64,000 nucleotides of DNA, from positions 12,526,840 through 12,590,839 of the forward strand of contig JAJEKV010000039.1 in assembly GCA_021234155.1 (NCBI GenBank), given 5' to 3'. The notes below the pieces were generated by a model. It was not told where the DNA came from. It saw nothing but the letters and a program-made list of their open reading frames with translations, and did no database searches. The stretch is from Isoetes taiwanensis. Taxonomy: Eukaryota; Streptophyta; Lycopodiopsida; Isoetales; Isoetaceae. Of the stretch, positions 1-8,669 are shown in pieces (positions within the stretch are counted from its first letter, which is position 1; every line of letters begins with the position of its first letter). The position numbers and the translations under genes were made by a program.

Positions 1-780
1 GACTAATGAGAACAATGTAATTGCAATGAAGAAATGCATGGCTGACGAGGTGCAAGCGGGAATGTCTGAAAACGGAGGCGTGAGGATGAGTTTCAAAATC
101 TTCACACCGTTTGAGGTATTTGCTAACATATTCCAGATGGCTTAGGAAGTTGAAAAGCTCCAAGACATATCGTGCTTTCTCCCCCCCGATTTTGTGGATG
201 GCTTATTTTTTGGTTCCATTTTGGGATGTTCGATTCCACAAATCATCCGGTCAACTAACAGAGGTCCGCGTAGTTAAGTCCTCCTTTAAGTTCAGATACT
301 TTCTTCCAAAACAATATTTATACGTTAATTGTCAACTAGAACGAAGGAAACAGAAAAAGAGAGGCTGCACAACTTTTTGGGAGCCGTTTGAGGACCATAA
401 CCGCACAATCCGCATGCGGTGGATATTCGAGTATGGAGAGGGAGGAAGTCATTTATCTGACCACCATGGAAAGTTTAATGGCCATTATCGAGCTAAGAGT
501 GCTAATGGAGACAGAGGAGATTGGCTGGCGACTTCCATTATTTTATTGATGGCATTAGGGTTGGTTACAGGCAAGAGGGACATGGAAAGTTTAGTGAGTT
601 CGCGATCAACAAGAAATTGTCTATCGCCTAGCGCTTTGAATCTCGGTTTTTTATTTGTGTTTTTGTCCGATGTTTTTTTAGGGTTCCGTACAATTATTTA
701 AAAACGTTACCATCATCTTTTACTTTAACTTCTGTTTTTTATTATTTATCTCTTGCCGGTTGTCTATTTTTGTCGGTGTT
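1..780 (+). other. Unassigned sequence with decayed coding-like stretches
   Basis: No recognisable gene. An open frame of about 196 codons runs from 111 to 701 but its composition is unconvincing. A second frame gives a more protein-like stretch from an ATG at 433 (residues begin MEREEVIYL and include an ELRVLMETEEIGW segment) that stops at about 549. A third frame is open from the left edge to about 148. This mosaic of short frames is what a decayed coding region, possibly of a transposon, would look like. No family was identified. Confidence 0.2.
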
Positions 781-786
781 CAGTAG

Positions 787-793
787 TATAAAG
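787..793 (+). promoter_or_regulatory. TATA-box-like TATAAAG before the histone H3-like pseudogene
   Basis: TATAAAG lies about 20 bp upstream of the ATG at 813. That is unusually close, leaving almost no 5' leader if it is used. Confidence 0.3.
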
Positions 794-812
794 CGCCATC
801 TGCCGAGAAGCC

Positions 813-1654
813 ATGGCAAGAACTAAGCAAACCGCAAGGATCCATCCGGTGGTGTAAGGCCGGTGATTACATTAGTCCGCCTTCTTCATCGACTCTCAAG
901 TCTCGATAGAGATTCTCCTCCTCCGACCATGCCTAATGTAAGACCCGGAAAAGAAACTGCATGAAGGGCGGCCAGCGGGAGAAGCGGCTCAGGAGTAAGT
1001 AGGGAGATGCACTCCGGTTCGGAGACAGAGGATGAAAATGTGAGAGACGCCGGATTAATTATTGGGCAGCCGCCTCTTCTTGCTCTTCCCGCTCCTCCTA
1101 TGGAGGTGCGGGACCTTCAAATCAAAGGAGGAGGCCCAATGCCGAAAGGGAAGGCGACCGGGAATGTGAGGAGGCGGGTAGGGAAGAGTCGGGCCGAGGA
1201 ACGACTGCAAATCTTTGGGGTGAGGAGGCGGGAAGAGTCGGTAGAGCAACAGCTCCAAATCTTTGGGGTGGGTGAGGGTAGTGGCTAGGAAGCGGAAGAC
1301 GAAGCACGGCATTAAAAAGCAGCGAGATTAAAAAGTATCGAAGAGCACCGGGAGATGGTCATTCAGCGTCTCCCATTTGCTGCTCGTGAGAGAGATTTCG
1401 CAAGAGTGTGGTGCGATACATCATACGATTCTGAGAATTCAAGCAAGCGCCTTAAATGCTCTTCAAATGGCGGAAGCGGTTGGTGTCGGTGCGTTTCGAG
1501 GACTCGCATGACTTGCGACAATACATGCCAAGCGGGTGGTATCATGCCCAAGGACATGCGCCTCGTCTTACGCATAAGGGATCCCGAGTACTATGGTCAA
1601 AATTTTATGGCTGAATACAACAAGAAGAAAGACCCCCCAGAAAAAAGGCCGTGA
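813..1654 (+). pseudogene. Histone H3-like pseudogene with long N-terminal insertion and C-terminal extension
   Basis: The ATG at 813 opens with MARTKQTAR, exactly the canonical H3 N-terminus, and then runs out of frame. After about 500 bp the histone fold resumes in pieces. Frame 1 near 1305-1355 has STALKSSEIKKYRRAPG, like the H3 alphaN helix. Frame 2 from 1358 has VIQRLPFAARERDFAR, like IRKLPFQRLVREIAQ. Frame 3 from 1428 has ILRIQASALNALQMAEAVG, like alpha2, followed by LATIHAKRVV. Frame 2 from 1541 has IMPKDMRLVLRIRDPE. Canonical H3 ends just after this motif, but here about 22 further residues (YYGQNFMAEYNKKKD...) precede the TGA at 1652. Three frame changes plus a TGA at 1509 make it a pseudogene. 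The 840-1305 stretch could be an old intron or a long tail as in centromeric H3, but CENH3 identity is not shown. A diverged direct repeat (about 1170-1265) lies in it. Confidence 0.8.
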
Positions 1655-1792
1655 AGTGCCTTTGTGTTTTTTTCATATGTATAATATCTCTTAATGTAAT
1701 GGCTTTATAAGCTTAATCTCTTAGTCCATTTCTTTCTTAAAAGCCTAACCAGCACTTTGTATTTTTTTTTTTTTTTTTAATGTTATACGTGA

Positions 1793-1861
1793 GGATCACA
1801 CGACGCGCAGCAAGCATTGTGCTTTTTTGTTGCACATAGTAGTCTTCGCGTCGTGTGATCC
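1793..1861. repeat. Hairpin repeat, copy 1
   Basis: Arms GGATCACACGACGCG (1793-1807) and CGCGTCGTGTGATCC (1847-1861) are perfect 15-bp inverted repeats around a loop of about 39 nt. The hairpin follows the stop of the H3-like pseudogene by about 140 bp. A run of 18 T lies just upstream. Related hairpins lie near 3521, 4242 and 5097. Confidence 0.85.
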
Positions 1862-1864
1862 AAC

Positions 1865-1888
1865 TCTAACCCTAACCCTAACCCTAAA
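1865..1888 (+). repeat. Short telomere-like repeat (CTAACC)n
   Basis: Three and a half CTAACC units follow hairpin copy 1. The unit is the 6-bp CCCTAA type, not the 7-bp CCCTAAA type common in plants. It sits about 130 bp upstream of the next gene's ATG and could act as a telo-box-like promoter element or be an interstitial telomeric trace. Confidence 0.6.
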
Positions 1889-2014
1889 ATGTACGGACAA
1901 ATCTCCCCACAACGGCTGTGTCCCCTTTCATAATCGACAATGGCTACTTGAGTTCAAAAGTGACAGCGCCTTACCGCTCCTAAACATCTTCTTGTTTTCG
2001 TCGTTTGCTTCGCC

Positions 2015-3308
2015 ATGGATTGTTATGTGAAGTTCCTGGAATGGTATGCATCCGCCCCTCATGACAACGAGGAAGGGAAGTTGCGGCTGCGACTTATCCG
2101 TTCTATTGCAAGGAGTTGGACATCATGGCAAAATGGCGAGCTTGGATGCTATCAGCGAGGTTGCCTTAGCTTTCACCCGGACGCTTGGTCTCGCCAAGAC
2201 GCCCTTTGCGGATGTCCCGGCTCGTGGATTCCAAAACCAGCTCTAGAGGAGGCGGCTTCCCATTTGCAAAGCAGGGGAAGATGTTTTCAAGAATCTTTCG
2301 CAAGAACGGCTCCTCCTCGGCGCGTCCACATTGCTTAAGAAGGTATCTTATTTTCTTTTGCCGTTTGCATTTGCTAGTTATTGCATTCGCTTTCGGCCAA
2401 ACCCAAGATACACCGGAAACAATGAAATCTTTAAGCCAAAATTCGGTTATGTGTGATGATGTCGACTATGGCGTAGAAATGGAGATAGATCTACAAGAAG
2501 AAGAGCAAAAATATAGGAGTTTTAGCCCGGCCGACCGGCCTTGGGTGAACGGAGGAGGGAGATGATTCAAGGTGATGAGGATGGGGATGAGGATGAAAAG
2601 AAGTTGTCTGACATGCCAATTTTAGTGGAAGGCAAAGAATACCTATTGCTAAGTGATATACTGAGGAACCCGTCTTTGTTACGAATGTGTGCTAGGGAAG
2701 ACGAGCTTATCAGTACCTTGGCCGAATGGGTAAACTTAGGCCTAGATTTTGAAGAGGATTTGGACAAAGAGATGTTTGAAGTGTCTAATTATACCGGCAA
2801 TGCTATAAAGCTTAAAGAAGCCTATGAGAGGCTGGAGTCTCGATTTGCTCAAGATGAGGCGAATCTACCAACGGAAGAAGAATTCCAGCGTCTCCGTGCA
2901 AAGCTGCCAACAGGATCTACAGGTTTGGCAGGCCCTTCAGTCAATCGCGGCAGCATAAGCCTCGTAGATGAGGATAAATGTGAAGAAGATAAGCTTGAGG
3001 GTTCTTATTTGTGGGAAGTAGATGATTTTTCTTGCCGACATGCACGCGGGGGACAGGAAAGATTGAAGGACTCTACATTGTTACGATATATCTCAAGATT
3101 CGTTAATGGGGAGATAATCGTCTTCAGCAGAACTTTCAGTCCAAAAGGTGCAGAGTTTGTCTATTACATCCGTGCATTATGCATGTTCGGGAACCATTCC
3201 CAATTGGCATCAAACACTAAAAGGGTGATAGCAATTTGGCGGGATGTTGTGCTACAATATTTTGACGACCAAGCCGGTCTGCGGGCGAGCAATATATTAA
3301 ATTTTTAG
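2015..3308 (+). pseudogene. Uncharacterised acidic gene, frame-disrupted
   Basis: I do not recognise the family. An ATG at 2015 opens MDCYVKFLEWYASAPHDNEE. The best protein-like reading then changes frame near 2130 (MASLDAISEVALAFTRTLGL) and meets a stop near 2245. A plausible splice donor, AAG|GTATCT, lies at about 2342. A second coding block runs from about 2420 and is rich in Glu/Asp. The longest uninterrupted block starts at the ATG at 2562 (MIQGDEDGDEDEKKLSD) and gives 248 residues to the stop at 3308. It contains a highly acidic N-terminus and a helical, Leu/Glu-rich middle with no signal peptide or membrane segment. Frame changes make an intact gene unlikely, though some may hide introns. 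Hairpin copy 2 follows by about 210 bp. Confidence 0.45.
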
Positions 3309-3520
3309 ATCTTGGCTTTGACTCACCCAAGGTTGGAAGTGGGGTCGATAACATGGAAGTCATTGCCTTGTTGGATCGGTGCGGCGGGGGATTGAAAGAG
3401 CATGAAATTGGCCGAAGCTTGAGAAATTGGAAGTTATATGTTTTCCAATTGTATCGGTAAAATTATTTATGTCTGATTGTCCTTCGAAATTCCTAATAAA
3501 AATTATTTTATTTGTATTTA

Positions 3521-3585
3521 TTCACATCACGCGAAATACATCAGTCTGCTTTTCTGTCATATCTAGGTTTTTGCGTCGTGTGATA
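3521..3585. repeat. Hairpin repeat, copy 2 (degenerate)
   Basis: A left arm with ATCACGCGAAA pairs with TTTTTGCGTCGTGTGAT on the right. The left arm has lost about four bases relative to copies 1 and 4. It lies downstream of the 2015-3308 gene. Confidence 0.65.
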
Positions 3586-3676
3586 TTTATCTCGAAGAAA
3601 TGAAATATTATTGGAAAAAACAATTAATTTATTTATTCCTCACCACGGCCGAGAAGCAACTTCGTGTGACTCATGT

Positions 3677-3684
3677 TATAAATA
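3677..3684 (+). promoter_or_regulatory. TATA box of small gene copy A
   Basis: TATAAATA is followed by AGAAGACC, as in copy B. CGTGTGACTC lies a few bases upstream and resembles the arms of the hairpin repeat. The ATG follows at 3768, giving a normal plant leader length of about 55-60 nt. Confidence 0.6.
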
Positions 3685-3767
3685 GAAGACCGATGTCCCA
3701 CGCCTGACCTCCGATCGCCTTCCATACGCTCATCTTCTACTTGGCTTCCGCCTTCCACCTTCTCTCG

Positions 3768-4125
3768 ATGGCATCATCATCTTCCTCTAGCAAAACCCCG
3801 CCAAGATAGCACTCCATGGCGCCCGTGAGCTGCCCGTGGACATCACCCTTGCAGTGGTGATGAAGAGATTCAAGGAGATCCATGATGAAAACAACCGTCT
3901 CGTCGCCGAGAACAATGAGGCGGTCGACAGATTAGCCTTCACGAGGGGAGCTGCCTGGCGAGGCGTTGAGCGTGGAAAGGCCATGTACCGGCCAGGCGAG
4001 CGAGGCGCTTGAAAGCTGCTCACATGATTTCGCGAGCCTTAGAAGATATGGAGAAGAAGCTCCAGCTGCGGAGGATGAGAACGCTTGACCTTACGGCTTG
4101 GTTGCGGGACATGAAAATCAGCTAG
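3768..4125 (+). pseudogene. Small Ser-rich/coiled-coil gene, copy A (disrupted)
   Basis: The leader and start match copy B (4663): both open ATG GCA TC... encoding MASSSSS. In copy A a TAG follows within 14 codons. The conserved reading resumes in another frame as ELPVDITLAVVMKRFKEIH and DENNRLVAENNEAVDRLAF, a charged helical stretch. Further on comes an ALEDMEKKLQ helix that ends at a TAG (4123). Copy B shows the same order: Ser-rich start, ELPADITL, basic/helical middle and EDMEKKLERAEDENAALRLR tail. The heptad-like spacing suggests a coiled coil. The family is not recognised. Stops and frame changes point to a pseudogene, but the promoter and leader are well preserved. Confidence 0.5.
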
Positions 4126-4241
4126 AGGATCATGAAGATCCCTAGCCGTTGTATCTATCTATTTTTTGCTTCAAAGAAAAGTTTTCTCTATTTTTGCTTC
4201 TATCTATCCTCTTGTTCCAATGTATGTTTGTTTTATTAAAA

Positions 4242-4310
4242 TATCACCACGACGCGAAATGCCTTGCTTGCAATTAGGTAGCAATCAATGGATTTAAGCG
4301 TGTGTGATCT
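4242..4310. repeat. Hairpin repeat, copy 3
   Basis: Left arm TATCACCACGACGCGAAAT pairs imperfectly with GATTTAAGCGTGTGTGATCT. The loop is nearly identical to that of copy 4, so copies 3 and 4 duplicated together with their gene units. Confidence 0.75.
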
Positions 4311-4563
4311 CCATCTAGATTCTATTTTGCTTCAATGAGAAGTTCTATCTTTAGTTATGTATCGAGTTAAAATTACTTATGTATAGATTGTATCACCGAA
4401 ATTATCAATAAAAAATTATCACCACGAGCTTTCTCACGGAAGAAAAGGCGTTAGAAGAAGTAACGGTCCTTTTTTCCTCACACGGCGAGAAGTAGCGGTC
4501 CATTTTCCTGACCCGCGGCATCCTTGGCGTCGTGTGACTCAAGCTACTACGAAATCCCTCAAG
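4311..4563. other. Spacer between tandem gene units
   Basis: It holds a TATCACCACGAG fragment of the hairpin arm (about 4428), a CACGGCGAGAAG motif shared with the promoter of copy A, and GGCGTCGTGTGACTC just upstream of the TATA box of copy B. No coding potential seen. Confidence 0.4.
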
Positions 4564-4571
4564 TATAAATA
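4564..4571 (+). promoter_or_regulatory. TATA box of small gene copy B
   Basis: TATAAATA followed by AGAAGACC, the same context as in copy A. The leader continues as CT-rich sequence to the ATG at 4663. Confidence 0.6.
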
Positions 4572-4662
4572 GAAGACCTTCTATCTTGCCTTCGACCTCC
4601 GATCCTCTTCCGCCTTAGCCTTACGCTCATCTTCTCGCCTTCAGCTTACGCCTTCTCCTCCG

Positions 4663-5003
4663 ATGGCATCTTCATCCTCCTCCGACAAGCGGTGGCGTCC
4701 AGAGCTGCCAGCGGACATCACCCTTCTTTGTGGTGATGAAGAGATTCAAGGAGGTTCACGGCGAAACGGCCGTCTCGTTACGAGAAGATGGAGGCGGTGG
4801 AATTAGAATTCACGAGGGGTTCTTTGCATGAGTTTAGACCTTGAGCTCGGCAACATTAACAGTACCGAGAGGCCAATAGCCAGTAGGGTCGAGGCAGTTT
4901 TAATCGCATACAATATTTCGCATGGCTAGAAGATATGGAGAAGAAGCTTGAGCGAGCGGAGGATGAGAACGCAGCTTTACGGCTTCGTGCTCTGGGATCA
5001 TGA
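4663..5003 (+). pseudogene. Small Ser-rich/coiled-coil gene, copy B (disrupted)
   Basis: The tandem paralogue of copy A, offset by about 850-890 bp. It opens MASSSSSDKRWRPELPADIT, then loses frame at a CTTCTTTGTGGTG run where copy A has CTTGCAGTGGTG. The middle, in another frame, again gives VVMKRFKEVHG. The last block (about 4920-5003) reads LEDMEKKLERAEDENAALRL and ends at a TGA. This is a leucine-zipper-like charged helix. Because both copies carry different lesions over a shared architecture, the ancestral gene was probably functional before duplication. Function unknown. Confidence 0.5.
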
Positions 5004-5096
5004 AGATCCCTAGCCATTGTATATATATTTTTTGTTTCAAAGAAAAGTTTGCTCTGTTTCTTGCTTCTATCTGTTCTCTTGTTTTGTTTTATTAAA

Positions 5097-5165
5097 AGAT
5101 CACACGACGCGAAATGCCATGCTTGCAATTACGTAGCAATCAATGGATTTCGCGTCGTATGATCT
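5097..5165. repeat. Hairpin repeat, copy 4 (best preserved)
   Basis: Nineteen-bp arms 5097-5115 (AGATCACACGACGCGAAAT) and 5147-5165 pair with one mismatch around a 31-nt loop. It lies about 95 bp after the stop of copy B. Confidence 0.9.
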
Positions 5166-5442
5166 CCACAACGTACACCTCGTTGTATATATAAATTCCT
5201 AATTTATTAATGGAAAAGTATATGTAACACAAATATCTAGCTAGATTATGTGATAACTTGCAGGTAAATGCGAATTTGCATTTGGATGACAAATTCTATT
5301 CACATACGTGGCATGTGGATGACGTCATGCCAAGGACGTGGCATGCGCTGCCACAATAACATTGTCTTTTGTACGGCCTGCATATAGTACGGCTTCACCA
5401 TCTTGCTTCACCATCTGCCCTAACAAATTTCATTCATCTGCT
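5166..5442. promoter_or_regulatory. Spacer with a bZIP-type motif cluster
   Basis: No gene seen. Within about 50 bp near 5305-5345 are two ACGTGGC motifs (ABRE/G-box-like) and one palindromic TGACGTCA (CRE-like). These are typical plant bZIP sites, but no intact gene starts nearby, so the role is unclear. Confidence 0.35.
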
Positions 5443-5853
5443 TCACCATCTGCAAAAAAAAATAAAATAAGAAATAACCGTTAGTTGAATGCTTAAGAAA
5501 AGAAAGAAAACATGCATGTACCATGAACTAACGCCATGAGCTGCGGATTCGTCTTCAACTTCTTCATCTTCTTCATCATCTTCGGCTTCTTCTCCTTCGG
5601 TAGACCACTCATTCTCTGAAGAATCTCCTATCCAGCCTTCAAGAACACACATGATGAACTCCTGCTCGAAATTTCCTCACGATTCCTCATTCTCGATTCC
5701 TCGTCAAAGGAATCGAGAGGAATCGGAGGAATCGAGGCATTCGAGCAAGAAGTGGTAGGCAGCGGAGGGGCTGGAGGAGGGAACACCTCTTCCAGCTATA
5801 ATAGGCCTCTTCTTGGAGGACACCTCCGGCTCTTCCGTATTTGATCTCTTCAT
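5443..5853 (-). pseudogene. Small acidic gene remnant, minus strand
   Basis: On the minus strand an ATG at 5853 opens MKRSNTEEPEVSSKKRPIIA and continues about 50 codons (through a Ser-rich FLLECLDSSDSS segment) to a TGA. A repetitive GATTCCTC/GAGGAATC tract follows. Beyond it a second open stretch (to 5443) contains WIGDSSENEWSTEGEEAEDD and a long Glu/Asp run. The two halves may be one small acidic protein interrupted by expansion of the simple repeat, or two exons. No family recognised. A nuclear or chromatin-associated role would fit the composition but is only a guess. Confidence 0.3.
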
Positions 5854-6045
5854 GGCGATGGACTAGAGAAATTGGGCGGAGGATCTAGCGAAGATTGGGC
5901 GGAGATTGGGGGAGAATGGGCGCCAATCTAGGCTGGAATAGATATAGGCTGGATTAGGCGTGAAATTGTGTAGGAATGATTAAGTATTCAGTCCTATCAA
6001 CCATCATTACATGCCATTATGTGCATATCTCGAAATTTGAGTCAT
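5854..6045. other. Intergenic, nothing recognised
   Basis: G/A-rich stretch with a short GGGCGGAG repeat (about 5873-5920). No open frame or hairpin of note. Confidence 0.4.
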
Positions 6046-6141
6046 ATCCAATATCTTCCTTTTTAACCTTATTCCTAAATATCCAATATCTTCCTTTTTA
6101 ACCTTATTCCTAAATATCCAATATCTTCCTTATTTTAACCT
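6046..6141. repeat. 35-bp tandem repeat, about 2.7 copies
   Basis: ATCCAATATCTTCC followed by TTTTTAACCTTATTCCTAA recurs with starts at 6046, 6081 and 6116. The last copy is partial and diverged. Confidence 0.85.
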
Positions 6142-7148
6142 TCTTCTTTTTTTTTCCTAAACCTATATGATTTTAGTTTAACCTGAAAATGAACAGATAT
6201 AATTGAATTTAACATACTATTTAATACCAAGATGCTCGTCACACTATGTCGATAATTGGGATTTAAAAAAAAAACACTCCAAACCCTCCTCGAGAAAACC
6301 ACGTAAGTGCCGACCTCACTTGTGTTTAAGTTTAATTTGACAACAAGCAACTTCCATACTGTTCGCACGGCGCGAAATGAAGGTGTGGTATTTTTATGCC
6401 CCAACACAATTAAACCGTGTGAGGCGACGTCCGTACTAACTTTTTTGAAATTTGCAGCGTGCATATGGAAATAAAAAGTCCATTCTCCTACAATCCATGC
6501 TTTTATACATTAAGCAAATTCAAATTTCGAATTGTAGGGGCGGGAAGCTTTGTATTAGGATGAAGTGAAGATCGGTTAAATAAGCGGTGGCGCCCTCGAA
6601 ATGAAAGTTTGATCCGATACAAAGCTTCAACCTACACATTCAAATTTTGAAATGTAGAAGGCGGTGGCAGCGACTTTTGGTATCTGACAACCCAAGAGAC
6701 ACCGTCATGAGTTGCCGGTATGCTATAATGCAAGTGGCATTTTAGAAGCGCCACGTGTTGCATCAGTCCGTCTGACAACCAACAGAATTAAATACATATG
6801 GCGCCATGAATGTGCAATCCCCCTTATTCCGGAAGAATATTCCAAGCAAATCTGTAATTATGAGAGTTTGGTATCCTAGGTGGCATGGGAAAAAAGGAGC
6901 GGAAATATGACGTGGAATGGCTGATAGGAGGCCATTTTGAGACCCCAAATCCGCCCTAATGATATAAAAATACTATAAGTTCAGATAAAATCAAAACGTG
7001 CAGATCAATGGTAGTTAAAAAAGACCTTAACAGAGGTCCACCTGTAGTAAAGTAGGGGAAATCAGGTCCAAGCTTCCCAAGCATGGTGGATTTTCCAGAA
7101 CGTGTCCAGTGAATAAATGGAATTCAATAAGAACACAGGAAGAAATAC
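6142..7148. other. AT-rich intergenic DNA with a weak inverted repeat
   Basis: No gene is supported. Around 6490-6660 a segment (CAAATTTCGAATTGTAGG and AAGCTTTGTAT) reappears inverted as ATACAAAGCTTCAACC and ACATTCAAATTTTG, suggesting an old MITE-like hairpin of about 160 bp. Confidence 0.3.
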
Positions 7149-7476
7149 CTGATGGTCATCTTGCTCAGAAGAGTAGTCTTCTTCTTGTTGTGTCTCGGGT
7201 ATGGAAAGTCCAGTAACAGCATCATTATCTTGAGATCTACTACAATGGCTGCTGGAACCACCATTATACTTCTTGTTGGACAGATTTATCAACAAAAGCA
7301 TTTCTCTTTTGACCGTTATTTCTTTTATGCTCAGCCATATGTGTATTGTATTCTAAGAACTCAGAGTCGGACATGCAAGCTAAGAACTCTGCTTGTAGGA
7401 AATCGTCTCTCAGAGATTCGTCACCGGAACAAGAGGTAAGAGGATTATTATCTGAGTCGAGGTTCCATATTTGGAC
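7149..7476 (-). pseudogene. Exon-like fragment of an unknown gene, minus strand
   Basis: Read on the minus strand, an acceptor-like TTCCAG near 7477 is followed by about 65 open codons (including DDFLQAEFLACMSDSEFLEY and HKRNNGQKRNAFVDK), then a TAA. A one-base shift keeps it open for another 45 or so codons (NKKYNGGSSSHCSRSQDND ... QQEEDYSSEQDDHQ) to a donor-like CAG|GTATTT at 7148. It is hydrophilic and acidic with no domain I can name. Either a one-base deletion or a mis-modelled intron explains the break. Confidence 0.35.
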
Positions 7477-7479
7477 TGG

Positions 7480-8320
7480 AATATTGGAACACCTAAATAT
7501 AATGCATCCTAAATTAAAGAAAGGTTCATAGGTTTATGACAGCAATCTTCAGCACGCTTGAAGTGGTATCTTCAAATCAATGGGCTTTTAGCTGAAACCG
7601 GGTAGAGAAAGGCATTGCTTACCAGATTTGTCGGAATAGAATGTATCGCCAAATACTTGTGCAAGAAGGAATAGGGTCAACCCGCCATTTTCGATTAGAG
7701 GTCCGCAGCCACAGGGCCAAAAATGTGTAAGGGAAAATCTGTATGCAGAATCTTGGATAGTTCGAGCGTGGAAAATTTAAGTGAATAGGTAAAGGAAAAC
7801 CATTAGGGTATTAAACGGATAAACTATAACTCTGACACAATGTAAAAACAATGGAATAAGTCTATTTCAAGTTAGGTGAGATGTGTAATCCACCTTTGTA
7901 AGAATTATAAGTGTAGTCATTATCCTCAAGGTGATAAGACTGCATGGTGTGTGAAGGGATAAAAAATTACCAACTCATTTATCCACGGAAAAAGAAACCA
8001 TGGGATGTTAAAGAAATGAGGTATTGAAACTGTTAAAATACCATAAATAGAGCTTAGTTGGTAAAGGGTTTTAGAGTATGGACTGAAATGCATAATCATC
8101 ATATGGAGAAGCAAAAGAATTACCAATTTACAACCCAAGATGTCAAATTCTAAGAAAGACCAAGGAGATGCTATGGGTGTTTAAATGCAGATAGAATAAA
8201 GTATGCAGGTCTAGTGAAAGGTTAAAGGTTAGGGTCCAGAAAGAATAAATTCAAGTCATTGTAGTACATGGTGAATTTATTTAGGATGAAAAAGTCAGAA
8301 CAACGTCTATTTGTAGCTTG
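7480..8320. other. Intergenic AT-rich DNA
   Basis: No coding region recognised. A GAGCTTAGTTGGTAAAGGG string near 8050 resembles a tRNA A box, but no matching acceptor stem or B box was found. Confidence 0.4.
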
Positions 8321-8324
8321 TACA

Positions 8325-8669
8325 TGATTAAAAAATAATCACATTACCTCACTGGGTACATTGGTTAAAGTAGTTTTATTAAGACATTAAGTTATTTTGA
8401 TAGAGGTTCAAGCCCCCATATTTCATATTCTAAAATCTTATGCAAAGCTGTAAGCTGTATAGAGGTTCGATATTCCCTCAAAACCTTAGGCGAAATCGTA
8501 TTTCATATTTCAAAATCATAGGCGCCTCCAATCATAAATGACTATAAGTGAAACAGGAGGTGCCCAGAGGCTGCAACATATGATCTGGGTCGTAGGATCG
8601 ACGAATCCGACGACTGTGGTAGTCCAGGGTGCACCTCCTTTAGAATATGTAGCATAATAACAGGGGGTT
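8325..8669 (+). repeat. SINE-like repeat, copy A (split), 5' part
   Basis: This 345-bp segment matches 24233-24515 and 24611-24838. It contains a tRNA-like A-box region (GGGTACATTGGTTAAAG) and, about 40 bp on, a B-box-like GGTTCAAGCCCC. The rest of the copy continues at 10203-10273 and again at 21186-21233, where it ends in an A-run. The order shows that one copy was broken twice, by the 8670-10202 insertion and by the LTR retrotransposon. The tRNA-derived SINE label is inferred from box spacing and tail only. Confidence 0.55.
8656..8669 (+). repeat. Left target-site duplication of the 8670-10202 insertion
   Basis: AATAACAGGGGGTT here is repeated at 10203-10216. Copy B (about 24505) carries a single version, AATAACAGGGGATT. 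Confidence 0.75.

Noticed and set aside
1007-1312. Overlapping open frames on both strands around 1.0-1.3 kb
   Set aside because: They arise from a G/A-rich direct repeat between the two halves of the H3-like pseudogene. The compositions are low-complexity and the frames overlap on opposite strands.
1793-5165. CRISPR-like array of regularly spaced repeats
   Set aside because: The repeats are hairpins 700-1700 bp apart in eukaryotic DNA with no spacers or cas genes.
8040-8080. Possible tRNA gene (GAGCTTAGTTGGTAAAGGG)
   Set aside because: Only an A-box-like string; no B box, anticodon stem or acceptor stem could be paired.
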